Source of the DNA: Chlamydoabsidia padenii
Taxonomy: Eukaryota; Mucoromycota; Mucoromycetes; Mucorales; Cunninghamellaceae
Reading direction: 5' to 3'
Length of the DNA stretch: 64,000 bases
Assembly (NCBI GenBank): GCA_025330725.1
Contig: JAIWND010000066.1
Span: forward strand, 1-64,000
Shown here piece by piece: positions 35,001 through 46,188 of the stretch. Each line of letters opens with the position of its first letter. Within the stretch, counting starts at the first letter, position 1. A program made the translations under genes and the position numbers. The notes beneath the pieces are model-generated. The model made no database searches and was not told where the DNA came from. It saw nothing but the letters and a program-made list of their open reading frames with translations.

Positions 35001-36626
35001 CTAACCTAAACTATGACCACCATCCAGAGAAAAGGAGTAGGCATCATTGGGCAACAGTTGTCCATGTTGTTGTAATTGTTGTTGCTGGTGTTGTTGTAAT
35101 GTCGGAAGTTGATTCATCATACCACCATTCGTAGTCATTTGTTGTTGTGATGATCCAATGTTATTGGGAGTATGTGGAGAATGAGGACTATAAAGACTTG
35201 GACCATCGTCATCCGATAAAAAGGCGTTGGGACTAACCGGTGTGGATGATAGTGGCGTATGATAAGCACTATAAGAAGGAGATATAGGTGATCTTCCATC
35301 TCCAAGGAATGTCATATCCAATGTTGATGATAAGTTTTGTGTTTGTACTGTTAATGGAGTTGTTCGTCGAAGGGTTTGTTTGGTATTGTTGTGGAAATGT
35401 TGCTGTTGTTGATGATGTTGGTTTTGTGAAGATAATATTGGTGCCTGCATAAACGAGGATGATGAGTGTTGATCTTGCAAAGGTAAATAATAGTTTTCCA
35501 TTGAGTTTGAATTTCCGACATCTGGTGAAGTAATGAGTATAGAAGGTGTTTGATCTGTTGTGGTAGTTGATTTGGTCATATCGAAATCAGATGGAATGTG
35601 GACTATTATCACCAAATATATATATAAGAGAGAGAGAGAAAGAGAGAGATTAGATAGAACTCATTCTATATATATATATAAAAGACACTATACTTACATT
35701 GAGCACCTTGTCTTTGTGATAAGACTTGCATCATTGTCTTCATCATTTCTTGTTGTTGAGCCTGTCGTTGTTTCGTTTCCTCCAATTCCTGGACAACCTG
35801 ATTAAAGTTTTCCTGTAATCGACCCAATTTTTGCATGATATCCGATTGAGTCATTTGCATCATAGAGAGATGAGATCCCACATCACTAGAATCACGCCTA
35901 ATAGTATCCGTTTCCAATGCCTTTCGTTTGATCTCGTCCAGCAAGTCATGACGGTCCCGCATAAATTTTGGATGTGAGAATTCCCATATTTGATTTTCAG
36001 CCAGTGTTCGATGTCCACGGGGTGATTTGTTGACCTTGTGAAATCCATACCTATATATATAAAGAGTAGGTTTTAGTTATACAAAAAAAAAAAAAAAAAA
36101 AAAAAAAAAGATCATCCTTTTACTGTTTCTTACATGTTTAATTGGCGTACAAAACTACTAAAGTTATTGTGTTTAAAATGTTTAGGTAGAACATCACGAG
36201 AGAATTCCACAATGTTGCAGACAATAAAGGACGCATCGGTATAGTTCCAAGATATCAAATGTTGGTAGTGTGGATCAATAACCATACTATATATGTATAT
36301 GTTAGTCGGTTATCTCTTTAGTTTCTTTTATTATTATTATTATTAGATAAAGTGACTTACTTGAATAGTTTGTGTACAAAAGTATTGTTGTTTGCCTTGG
36401 TCGTTTGCTGTTGACTTGGTGGTTCCAGGGACATCTTTTGTAAAGTTGAGGTTGAATCCATGGGTGAGTCTGTAGGAGACACATAAGGTGATATGGTTGG
36501 TGAAGGTGAACTCATGGGTGAGCCTGATGAGAGTGGACTATCAATAATATGACCAAAATTAACGGGAATACAAGTGTTGTTGGTTGCAGCGAGTGACGAC
36601 AAGGAAGAAGATCGACCATGTTCCAT
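35001..36626 (-). CDS. Heat-shock-factor-type transcription factor
   Basis: Sequence-specific nuclear regulator. Four minus-strand exons: 36626-36361, 36286-36134, 36050-35698 and 35602-35001; 457 aa. After a Ser/Pro-rich leader of about 80 residues comes an HSF DNA-binding domain (about 82-180): FVHKLF, HYQHLISWNYTDASFIV, LPKHFKHNNFSSFVRQLNMY and GFHKVNKSPRGHR. The recognition helix is FSSFVRQLNMYGF. A Leu/Gln heptad-type coiled coil (about 215-250, KLGRLQENFNQVVQELEETK) follows for oligomerisation, then a Gln/Ser/Asn-rich C-terminal region as in activation domains. The short coiled coil and the lack of a response-regulator domain argue against SKN7. HSF1 versus SFL1-type is not resolved. 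Introns interrupt the DNA-binding domain twice. Confidence 0.88.
36082..36109 (-). repeat. Poly-A/T run in HSF intron 2
   Basis: About 28 A on the plus strand, T on the sense strand, within the intron between exons 2 and 3. Confidence 0.7.
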
Positions 36627-36740
36627 AGTAAGATGGAAGAGACAAAACGAATGGTGTAGTGGTGAGTATCGAAGGAATGTATATAAAAAGACTTGATTCA
36701 AATAAAATAAAAGTTTGTATATTACCAGATGAATATAATG

Positions 36741-36774
<34 letters not shown>

Positions 36775-37199
36775 GGGAAGAGAGAGAAAAAGGGAATAAT
36801 GGAAGGGGGAGGGGAATAAATACCACCTGGGAGGGTCCACCAACCAGCGAAAGGCCACTAAATTCAATGTCCGCACATTTGCACCACTATCCTTCCCCCC
36901 TTTTTCTGATCCCCTTCAAGGGTACTCGCCACTTTGATAAGGAGTAGGACCATGTTAAAAAGACAATGAAGTGGCGTATGTTTTCTTCCTTGATTGAATG
37001 GTGGATCTCCCATTCATTCACTTGAATCAGCCTAATCCCTCCCCGTGGCTTTCTTTTTGCTATCGTCTCTTTATGCACCGAAGTGATTTCTTCTATAGGT
37101 GACCCAAAATCGGCGTTTGAAAATCTCTCCCTCCAAAAAAAAAAAAAAAAAAAAAAAGGAAATGCTCTGTTTTTTCTTTCTTTCCTGTAATTATCTCTA
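36627..37199. other. Divergent promoter, HSF and NST-like gene
   Basis: Contains an A24 run (about 36750-36773), an element variant on the HSF side at 36863-36873 (CGGACATTGAA) and an exact element on the NST side. No gene seen. Confidence 0.5.
37111..37121 (+). promoter_or_regulatory. CGGCGTTTGAA element, NST-like promoter
   Basis: Exact copy 78 bp before the ATG. Confidence 0.6.
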
Positions 37200-38423
37200 A
37201 TGGCATCGCATCTGCCTTTACCTAATGCGATCTATAGATACGACAATTACCTTCCTTTTATTGTCACAGCATATATCACTCTCTCATTATCAGCCGTATT
37301 TGTGAACAAGTACCTCACCACGGCCTCGGAATACAAATTCAACTACTCTACTATCACAGTTTTACTACAGCTCATCATCGCCTTGATCATTACACAACTC
37401 TGGAAACGAACACAATCAAGGTAAGAAGAAACAATAAAATACAAAAATACTTGTCATAAATAACCATTGGAATGTATTAGGCTCAATTTGCGACCACGAT
37501 TACCCGCACTTGAATCGGGAGGCTGGAAAAAAGTGTGGCCCTGCACCAGTGTCTATTGCACCCTCGTCCTACTCGATCCTCACTTTATCACCCGGGTATC
37601 AGTGATCAAGTATATCTCCATACATGCCACGGGTCTTATTTTTACTCTTGTCCTCGGTTTGGTATGGAAGAAACGACCAGCAAACACCACTCGAACCAGC
37701 AAGTCAGTGTGGGCCACTTGTCTCCTTCAATGTGCCAGTACCTGGTTGATATCTTCTGGTTTATCTCCTTGGTTGATCTACCCTTTTATTGTTTCTATTT
37801 ATGGTCATGTCATTCAACGTACTTTGGTGGCATTTAGGAACAATCTGGGTCAACTCTTACAATGGCACCTGATCATGGCCTTCCTGGTGATACTTGTTCT
37901 GACGGTGCTTTCGGGTGAATTGGTCACAGTGTATCGATCTGTCTTGTTTTTGGATGAACTTGGTTTTTGGATTCAAATGGTAAAAGAATGAGATATAATA
38001 GAGAGAAGAAGGGGGGAATACTCATCTCTCTCTCTCTTTTATAGGCGATTGGATCTATCTTGGCTATGGCTACTCATGTTTTAATGGTGATGGTAATCAA
38101 GTCTTCGTCTCCGCTTACATTTATGGTCGCGTCCACTTCAAAGGTAAAAAACAAAAGGAGGGTGGGATGGGTTAAAGGAATATGAATCTCATGTGATTTA
38201 TGATAGACATGTCTACAGGCCATTCTTGCATTGCTTGTATTTAGAAACTCAATGTCCGGATATGTAAGTAGTTACTTGACATCTATGATGCACATACAAA
38301 GAAACTCATCTTTTCTTCTTTATAATATAGCAATTCTCCTGCCTCTCCATCTCATTGCTTGGTGCAGCATTGTATTCTATGTCATCTACAACAAAACCGG
38401 TGAATTCTGTTTATTCCATGTAA
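37200..38423 (+). CDS. Nucleotide-sugar-transporter-like membrane protein
   Basis: DMT-superfamily (SLC35/TPT type) transporter, presumably Golgi/ER; substrate not determinable. Five exons: 37200-37420, 37481-37979, 38045-38143, 38207-38263 and 38331-38423; 322 aa, typical for the family. About 9-10 hydrophobic segments are visible. Family-like features are AVFVNKYLTT in the first helix, FNYSTITVLLQL in the second, and the late SSPLTFMVASTSKTCLQAIL followed by GAALYSMSSTTKP. The middle of the protein is more divergent than in GDP-mannose transporters. Exon 4 could start 12 nt later at a second in-frame acceptor. The C-terminus lacks an obvious dilysine signal. Confidence 0.7.
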
Positions 38424-38810
38424 TCACAAGTACCTGTTTTTTGTATATCGAACTTCCCCACCATCACCACCACAATAGCACTGATACCATTTAGAATAGA
38501 TATAGTATAGATCTCTCTCTCTCTTTAAATTAACAATAAAATATTACTTTGTAATCTATTTCCTGTGTTGAATTCATGATCTTTTTTTTTTTTTTATGAT
38601 GGGGGCGGATATTCAGGTACCCTCCTCCGTAAATCGAATTTTCCACCACTCCCATCATCAAACAACTCTTATTATTATTATTATTATCAATAATATGCTA
38701 AACCTACTATGTTGATAATACACTAGCTATTACAATAAAGTTGATCAGGAAAGGAAGAGGCAGGACGCCAACCTTCACGTTGTATAGCCGTCTTGGGTCA
38801 CTTATGCAGA

Positions 38811-38821
38811 TTCAAATACCG
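38811..38821 (-). promoter_or_regulatory. CGGTATTTGAA element, orphan
   Basis: Exact copy with no assigned gene within 300 bp on either side; nearest end is the NST-like stop codon at 38423. Confidence 0.4.
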
Positions 38822-39039
38822 CCAGAGAGACATCATAAAAGTTGCCTTCTTGTTTCATACAAAGTATCAAGATAAACCTACATACTTTATTTAGTGAGAA
38901 TGGTAAAAAAAAAAAAAAGAAACCTATATATTTTATAACAAGGGGGTAGAGAAGAGTCTATTTTCTAGGGGAAGACCAAATATACTATACTATACTAAAA
39001 CCAGACTATTCCTAGATCAAAGAGAAGAGGTCCATCAAG

Positions 39040-39625
39040 TCCAATGGTAAAAAGAGTTGAGATTGGTGGATTATGTCAAATGCCCAAGAATCGTGGTATC
39101 CATTCGATCCCGTAAAAAGCACAGTTGCTGGTTCTAGATACCTTTTATACATGATAACAAGCCTTGGGCCGTATTAGCACTGCAAATCACCAAAATTCCC
39201 TTTCTACCCAAGGCATACTAACTATTGTTTCCCATGATTAAAGAGGCAGTACGATAGAGATAAACGTAAATAAAGGGGTTAACTTACTTTAGCATACCAC
39301 ACTTTGCACATCAAAGGACATGTCCATTCTTACCTAGTAGAGATCCCCCATTCATAAGCACTCCAACCAGGAACTTGAAGAAAGACAATATTTGCAATGG
39401 AAGAGTCATCCGTGAGTCCACATTCATAGTTGACAATGTCTGTTGTTTGCAAATCGAATTAGTCGAGTTGGGTGTAGTCGTCAAGGTTCATTCAAGTTGA
39501 TATTTACACAAGGAGAGACATACACACCAACTTTAGTTGTTTCCCTTTAGTTTTGTCTTACTTGTGTATCATTGCCGAATGCTTTGGTTCCGTTTCTTCA
39601 TACATTAAAGTGGTCCATTTCATAG
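39040..39625 (-). other. Possible minus-strand gene, unresolved
   Basis: Divergent from MID1. On the minus strand a C/T-rich leader precedes ATGAAATGG (about 39625), followed by a GTAAG donor. The next possible exon (about 39455-39347) has a CAACAG acceptor and a GTAAG donor; in one frame it reads CGLTDDSSIANIVFLQVPGW. A last open block contains VLFTGSNGYHDSWAF and ends near 39010. The first junction does not keep this frame, so the model is incomplete or the gene is decayed. No family recognised. Confidence 0.25.
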
Positions 39626-39703
39626 CTGGTAAACTGCGTTGTCGTTTGCAGGGAGAAAAGAAGAAGGGAAAGAAGGGCCAACCAAGTGATTGAAAAAAAA
39701 ATG

Positions 39704-39714
39704 CGGCGTTTGAA
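39704..39714 (+). promoter_or_regulatory. CGGCGTTTGAA element, MID1 promoter
   Basis: Exact copy 90 bp before the MID1 ATG and about 80 bp from the possible divergent minus-strand start. Confidence 0.6.
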
Positions 39715-39804
39715 AAATCACTTTCTTCAAAAGATTTGATCGCTCATTTCACCACTTTTCTCTTCCTTTCCCTTTAATCTAATATACCACCCCCTCCCCC
39801 CAGC

Positions 39805-41415
39805 ATGATTCCATTCAACCTTCTTATATTTATAACCTCCTTGGTTTTATCCTTCCTCATGTCTGTTTATTCACAATCAACCAATGCACTCGAAAACAAT
39901 CGGATTCTTTTATCCAATATCACATCCAGTGGTCAACAACACTTTTACTTTAACACACAAGGATCCCTATCAAAACGACTAGTGACTTTTAACGGTGGAT
40001 CTTTAACAAAACGGGCACCTACGACCATCTACTTGACACTTACCAGCTGCACTCAACCCACACCACCACTCAATTACCAAGGAGAGATTCCCAGTATCGA
40101 TCTCTACCTGTCGACTGTCAACAGTAATCCTCTTCCTGGACCTACCAACCATCAAAACAACAACACTGTGGACGATACCCTTCCAGGACGAATCAGTTGG
40201 CAAACCAACTCGGGGTCTATACCTGAACTATGGATTGGTGTAGCAGCACCCACTTTGACTCCTGGTTGGACTGGACAATGGACATATGAACTGGCTATTT
40301 CGACAAGTCGTAAGTGAATCTCACAATATATATAAAGGAAGGCATTGTTACTAATATATATATATATATATATATATACTTTATACTTAAGAATGGATGC
40401 ACCCTTTAAACCTGCAAAATGATACAGTGGCTTTGGAAGATACTGATAACTCACACGCTCTCCTTGTCACCAAAGATACAACAATCAATATGACAGCATT
40501 GATCACACAGGATGTCCCAAAGGAATTGAAGTACTCTTATTGTGCGGCGAAATCATATCAAACTGTAGGTGCAACTACCAACAAGACGGAAACGAGACGT
40601 GGTAGTGGTGGTTTACGACAACAAATGATGATAGGCAATCTCACTCAAGGACAAACTTACCAAGTCTACATGATACAACAAACTCCTGCTACCCAGATCA
40701 CAGGCATTACTGTCCCTTTGACCATACAAACGTTATCAGGTAAAACCCTTTCCTTCTCCTCAGGCTCAAGGGGATTTCCTACTAAATTCTTTCTCTCTTC
40801 CTCTTAATAGATCCTCATTGTCGTATGATATATGATTTGGACTTTTGTAGTGATGTAGCATATAGCGTCCCTACTGATCCGAACCAAGACATATGGAACA
40901 TTACCCGCGCCTATGATCAACAAGCCCAAGCCGTCTTTGCCCCATTCGCCGCTGCACTTTCCCAATTCAACTGCAACAATACTCAATACTCTTTGGTACG
41001 AAACTGCGACGATTGTTACCGGGACTATAAACGATGGCTCTGTTCAGTGACGATCCCACGATGCACATCTCCATCACCATGGGTCGATACCCGCAACGTC
41101 ACCAACTCACGTAATCCATGGATCGACACGACTTATCAACCAGGGGGATGGACAGAATTACTACCGTGTATCGACGTATGTTACCAAGTCGTTCAAAGTT
41201 GCCCACCTTTCCTCCAGTTTAACTGTCCCGAAGGTGATCTGGCTGCACAACAATATGGTTATTGGAATGCTTCTGTTCGTCATCCACCTGCTTGTAATCG
41301 ATTGGGTATGAATGAATCTCTCTTGGTTATCAGTGCTGGTGATCTGATGGCTCGCTTCTCTGGGTTGTTATTGCTTATTTGCTGGGTATCACTCTGGATA
41401 TATAAAATAGAATAG
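39805..41415 (+). CDS. MID1: Mid1-type stretch-activated calcium channel subunit
   Basis: Plasma-membrane regulatory subunit working with Cch1 in calcium influx under mating, cell-wall and ER stress. Three exons: 39805-40309, 40392-40739 and 40811-41415; 485 aa. An N-terminal signal peptide (FNLLIFITSLVLSFLMSVYS) is followed by many N-glycosylation sites. The C-terminal Cys-rich domain matches Mid1: CRMIYDLDFCSDVAYSVP, FNCNNTQYSLVRNCDDCYRD, YKRWLCSVTIPRC, LLPCIDVCYQVVQSCPPFLQ and FNCPEGDL. A hydrophobic C-terminus (FSGLLLLICWVSLWIY) could be a membrane or GPI-type segment. Identification is strong from the Cys pattern. Confidence 0.92.
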
Positions 41416-41881
41416 AATTCGTAAATTGCTTTATTAATTAATTAAATAAATGGATTGTATTCATGTCATATGGCTGTATTGGGTTTTATAAAAAGTAGAA
41501 TGATAACTTTTTATGCCTTCAAGGCGGATGGGGGTGTGTGTAAACCAGCGCCACACAGATATGGAGAATGCATGCCCGCATAAGGACGAGTCAAATCATG
41601 CATTCTATTTTAAATGCCCGCGCTGATTATGTCCCTCGGGTTGGCTAGTCAAAAAATAAAAATAAAAAAGAGTCGATCCTCAAATAGACAACTACTTTAG
41701 ACTATTCATTCTTTATATAAATAACTATAATATCAAGTGTATTGGTATTCTCTTTCGTCATAAAAGAGCAAGTTGGATTATCATTGCTTGTGATGACAAG
41801 AAAGGAAACACTACTTTTTTTAATTTTGAAACAGCGCCGTCTTAATTTTATTTTTCCTCCTTGTCTCGCCTCCCCCCCCCC

Positions 41882-41917
<36 letters not shown>

Positions 41918-41958
41918 TTTCTCTTTCTCTTTACTTTTATCATTAATTCCTCAACACC
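41416..41958. other. Intergenic, MID1 to OSH gene
   Basis: Only a loose element-like site near 41609 (CGGGCATTTAA-type on the minus strand). A C10 run and a T30 run (about 41887-41916) lie in the probable leader. No gene seen. Confidence 0.45.
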
Positions 41959-43692
41959 ATGTCACCTCACTCTTCCGATAATCAAAACAATACTGAAGAA
42001 TTAGAAGAAGGTTCTCGAAACATCTTGTTGGCTATTGCTGGTCAATTGACCAAAGGCATGGATTTGGTAAGTGATTGACCAACTAACACTCGATTGACTG
42101 ACAACTTCTTTATTATTACTATTATCAATTAGCAACGTGTGGCCTTACCCACTTTTGTCCTTGAACCTCGTAGTATGCTCGAACGTATCACTGACTTTAT
42201 GGCTCATCCCGAACTATTATTCAGGTAACTCGTCAATGTCATGGGGTAGGAAAAAAAAAAAAGTATACTAATATTTATTGGGGTAACCGTGTCTGTGTTC
42301 CTTTTTTAGTGCTAGCAAAGCTGACGATCCTGTAGAAAGATTCATTGGTGTGCTCCGCTATTATCTATCAGGTTGGCATATCAAACCCAAGGTAAACTAA
42401 CAACAACAACAAAAAACTCAAGGGGTGGGGGGGGGGAGAAGAAGGAGGGAGGGAGGGAGGGGGGAGGGACACGTAACTAAGCAACTAACTGCACTTTCAA
42501 ACATTTAGGGTGTCAAGAAACCATATAATCCTGTCCTTGGAGAATTCTTTCGATGTCAATACAAGTACTCTGATGCATCTGAAGGATATTATATTGCAGA
42601 ACAAGTCAGTCATCATCCACCCATGTCGGCTTATTGTTATTCTTGTCCTGCTCACCACGTGCTTATCTCGGGCGACATTCGTCCAAAGTCTCGATTTTAT
42701 GGTAATTCCGTGGGGACTATAATGGAAGGCTCTTCTCATGTCATCTTGGTCGATAGATACAATGAACGATATGACATTGAAATGCCCAATATGTATGCTC
42801 GTGGTGTATTGTAAGTAGTAATAGGATCAACGAGACGGATGGTTTGTTTATTATTTATACTTGTCTTTAGGTTTGGCACCATGACACTGGAACTAGGCGA
42901 TAAATCTAAAATATCATGTAAATCAAGCGACTTGTCATGTGAACTCGAATTCAAGACAAAGGTATGTAAGAAGAAGAAGAAGAAGATTTGGACTAACCCT
43001 GCTTTACATCTCTCTGTTAGGGATTTTTCTCTGGTCAATGGAACTCTGTGGTGGGTAAAATCAAGAAAGAAACGACGCAAGAAGTTTTATATGAAATCAG
43101 TGGACAATGGTCAAATGAACTCTACATCAAGAACTGCAAGGTAAAAAAAAAAAAAAAAAAAAAAAAACACATGGTATGGGATATAACAAGTAACTGATTG
43201 GAAGTGTTTTATTATAGACTTCCCAAAAGGATCTGTTTTTCGATGCTAAAACTGCTGTTGCTGTACCCAAGACCGTACTCCCCGAAGAACAACAAGAGGA
43301 ATACGAATCTAGAAAGTAAGTAGGATAATAAAGAGTAAGCCATGATCAGCTAACGCCCCCACCTCTTTCTATATAGGCTTTGGTCCAAACTGACAGAGGC
43401 TATCAAGAATCGTGATATGGAAGGTGCGACGGATGCCAAGACAGCTGTGGAAGATCATCAACGTCAACTCGCAAAGGAAAGGGAAACCAAGGGTACAGTA
43501 TGGAAACCTCGATTCTTTGAAGAAGAACATGATGATTACCGTTTGAAGGCTTTAAAAAAGTAAGTACTTTATATGGGTGGGATAAGGATAGATACATAGA
43601 CTCACTTTTTTTATAGCATTGATACATCAAACATTGATCAAATGAAGTCGCAAATGGAACAAATTGTCTTCTCCAAACCACCCTCAGCATAA
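41959..43692 (+). CDS. Oxysterol-binding protein homologue, ORD-only
   Basis: Sterol/PI4P exchange protein of the yeast Osh4/Kes1 type. Nine exons: 41959-42066, 42133-42224, 42310-42391, 42509-42810, 42871-42961, 43021-43140, 43218-43315, 43377-43559 and 43617-43692; 383 aa. The protein is only the OSBP-related domain, without PH or ankyrin parts. The diagnostic fingerprint [13 protein letters not shown] is intact, as are [35 protein letters not shown] and [14 protein letters not shown]. An N-terminal lid-like segment precedes it. Cytosolic or membrane-peripheral. Identification is secure at family level; the specific OSH number is not. Confidence 0.93.
42422..42469 (+). repeat. G-run cluster in OSH intron 3
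   Basis: Series of G runs (G10, then GGGA repeats) on the sense strand shortly after the donor; fits a G-quadruplex pattern. Confidence 0.6.
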
Positions 43693-44056
43693 TTACATAC
43701 TCTCTTTATATACTCTTCCCTTATTACCTTCCCTTTATACATACACTTCCCTTCCACCCCTCCCTTCATCTAGTATGTTGGTGTGTATGTGTTTTTATTT
43801 TATTTTACTTATAGATAATATTACAATCATTGTTTTTAAATAAACACAGTCTTTTACTACTTGTTTTTATCATGGTGTGAAACCACCAGCGGTCATTGAA
43901 AAAGTTAATGATTATGCATCAAACGTTGCTTAATAGATTATGGACGATATGACCCCTTCCAAGACAAATAAATAAATAAAAAAGGTATGAATAATGGGAA
44001 TGTTTATTATTATATATTAAAAAAAAAAAAAAGAGAAAGAGAGATCTACACTAAAT
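43693..44056. other. Convergent 3' region, OSH and kinase
   Basis: AT-rich, with AATAAA-type sites and a short A13 run near the kinase 3' end. No gene seen. Confidence 0.5.
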
Positions 44057-45960
44057 CTATTGAAGGACACTTTTCCTATCCCGTTCCCGCCGTTCCCTAA
44101 AGCTCCGTGTGCTTTGTTTCTTCCTAACCCCTTGTAAAGACAAGGCATATTCTTCACTGAGGCTAGGCATTTGTTGATCATCGGAAGGCTTTTGAGAATG
44201 ATAGGTACCGAGACTTCGTCGTTTCCGCACCCGTTCTGCCATATTACTACTAGTACTGTCAGCTGGAGTGTCCACCAAAAATCCAGCTCTTGATGCCAAG
44301 TTATTTGCGGAAGCCGATCGCCACAAGGACCCATGGATCACAGCCGCCTCCTTTTTCTTTTCAAATGTGTCGAGAGGATCTTGTTCAATACGAGTGATCG
44401 GTAAGAGGTCACGTTCGGCACCAGCAAAGGCAGGTTTGACCCAATCCGGAGGTTCACCTACCGTGCGTTTGACAGGATCCTTGAATCCTTCGTATTTTTC
44501 AAAGATGGTAAAGTCGAATGGTTTGAATTTCTCCAAGATCATGGTCCTTTCCGTCGATTTACATTGTCGTTCACCACCAAAATCTTCCACGACCATTTGT
44601 TCCAAGTCAAAGGTAGGATCAAAGTTGTTCTGGTTCGTCGCTGGTTGGAATGGGGGTGTTAGTGTTTTGGATTCCAGTCGCCGCCAGTCCACGGATCGGA
44701 AGAAGGGATGTTGTACTAGATTGACCCATCCTTGATCGCCTTGACCGAGTCGTTTGGAAGGAGTCATTTCTAAAAACTATAAAAAGGTGGTCAAAAGAGT
44801 CTGTTTTTTTTTTAGGGGGGGGGAGAAGTTTCCTACTTACACCTTGAATCGCCGCTAGACATTCACCAGATACTGATCGTTTGTTATTTGAATAGTGCAC
44901 ATGTCCTCGTCTAATGGCGGCTGATAGTTCATCATTGGTTTCATGTTCAAAAGGTTTCTATAAAGTATAAATGGGTTAATGGTTGTTGTGTTTCCACATC
45001 CCCCTATATGATCCTATTACCTTTCCATATACACATTCATATAATGTCACCCCCAAACCCCACCAGTCCACTGCTTCATTATATCCACCACCTTTATAAA
45101 CTTCGGGTGCTACAAAAAAGAAGAATGAATCAAAATTATACATAAAAGTGCATTGCTTTTTTTTTTTTTTTTTTTTACCCATGTAGTAGCTTGTGCCTGA
45201 TCCAGAGGTTAAAAGTCGATTGGGTTGTAAATAAGTAGCAATGTTAAAGTCCGCCAGATGCACATGTCCCCATTCATCCATCAAGATATTCTGAGGTTTG
45301 ATATCACTACAAGATAGGAATATAAGATTAGTTAGTGTGTTCTTTTTTTTTTTTTTTTTTTGTGATAGATCAAGTCACTTACCGATGTACTACCCCATTA
45401 AAATGAAGATATTTGACAGCAGATGACAGTTCGGCAAACCAAAATCGGAGCACATCTTCAGAAAAGTATTGATCTGCTGATATATGATAATACAGATCGC
45501 CGCCCAGCCTAGAGAGAGTTGGTAAGTATCATTCTATCAAGTCGTACTTCTTTACTACTTACATGAGATCAGTTACCATATACATACAAAGGTTATCTTG
45601 AAAGGCAAAACGTAGTCGACATAAGAATGGGTGATCCAGTTGTTCAAGTATCATTCTTTCGCGAATCACGTTGCGTGCAGCATCCATTCGAATACATTCG
45701 TCTTTGCTAATGTACTTCATGGCGTATAGTTGATGTGATTCCCTGTGTTCGACAATCCGTACCTAACCCATCAACTTTTATTAGTCATTTTGTCTTTTCT
45801 TTGTATATATTTACCTTGCCAAAAGCACCACGACCCACCACACGCATTAGTTTAAAGTGAGATATACGAACGGATACTATAAAGAAGAGTAATTAGTTTA
45901 TAATCCTGGTCAGTAATAAAGACTTTTTACCTTCACCATCATCAGGTCTTTGGTTGGCGC
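44057..45960 (-). CDS. STK32/YANK-type AGC Ser/Thr kinase
   Basis: Protein kinase, minus strand, with exons at 45960-45931, 45876-45815, 45762-45563, 45508-45383, 45306-45179, 45109-45021, 44956-44841 and 44776-44057; about 490 aa. Catalytic landmarks are complete: glycine loop GRGAFGK, the VAIK-type Lys in [11 protein letters not shown], the catalytic loop VVHRDIKPQNI, and the magnesium motif as DFN rather than DFG (HLADFNIAT). The activation-loop end is [24 protein letters not shown] is typical of the STK32 subfamily. The C-terminal part has an AGC-tail-like FDPTFDLEQ and a basic tail ([10 protein letters not shown]). The start codon is unresolved: the first exon begins after a TTTTCAG acceptor, and STK32 proteins often start Met-Gly, which needs a tiny upstream exon I cannot place. 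Confidence 0.82.
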
Positions 45961-46188
45961 CTGAAAATGCCGTCGAAAAGAGTCCAGTAAGAAAGCGAAT
46001 TTTGAAGGCAAAAAAAAACAAAAAAAAAAAAAGTGAGGAAAACAAAAAAAGAAGAATAGAAAAAAAAGGGGGGAAAGGTGATTCTACCTACCCCAAAATT
46101 CAAACCCCGGCTCCGGTTCATAAAAAAGAAAAGCTCCTTCCCCCTCTCAAATTTTTTTCCTTCTTCTTGTTTATTTTTACTTTAAATC
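45961..46188. other. Divergent promoter, kinase and ATP10
   Basis: Purine-rich (pyrimidine-rich on the minus strand) kinase leader, exact element, then the ATP10 leader. Confidence 0.5.
46099..46109 (-). promoter_or_regulatory. CGGGGTTTGAA element, kinase/ATP10
   Basis: Exact copy 79 bp before the ATP10 ATG and about 140 bp from the kinase first exon. Confidence 0.6.

Larger units (their letters stand above)
38424..39703. other. Intergenic with orphan element and unresolved minus unit
   Basis: Contains an exact element (38811-38821), short A runs, and minus-strand splice-like blocks at 39040-39625 described separately. No plus-strand gene recognised. Confidence 0.4.

Noticed and set aside
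39010..39200. tRNA-like stretch around the GGGCCGTATT sequence
   Set aside because: No cloverleaf with proper D and T arms could be drawn.
44268..44735. Plus-strand 155-codon frame opposite the kinase C-terminus
   Set aside because: Antisense shadow of the kinase last exon, with no promoter context.
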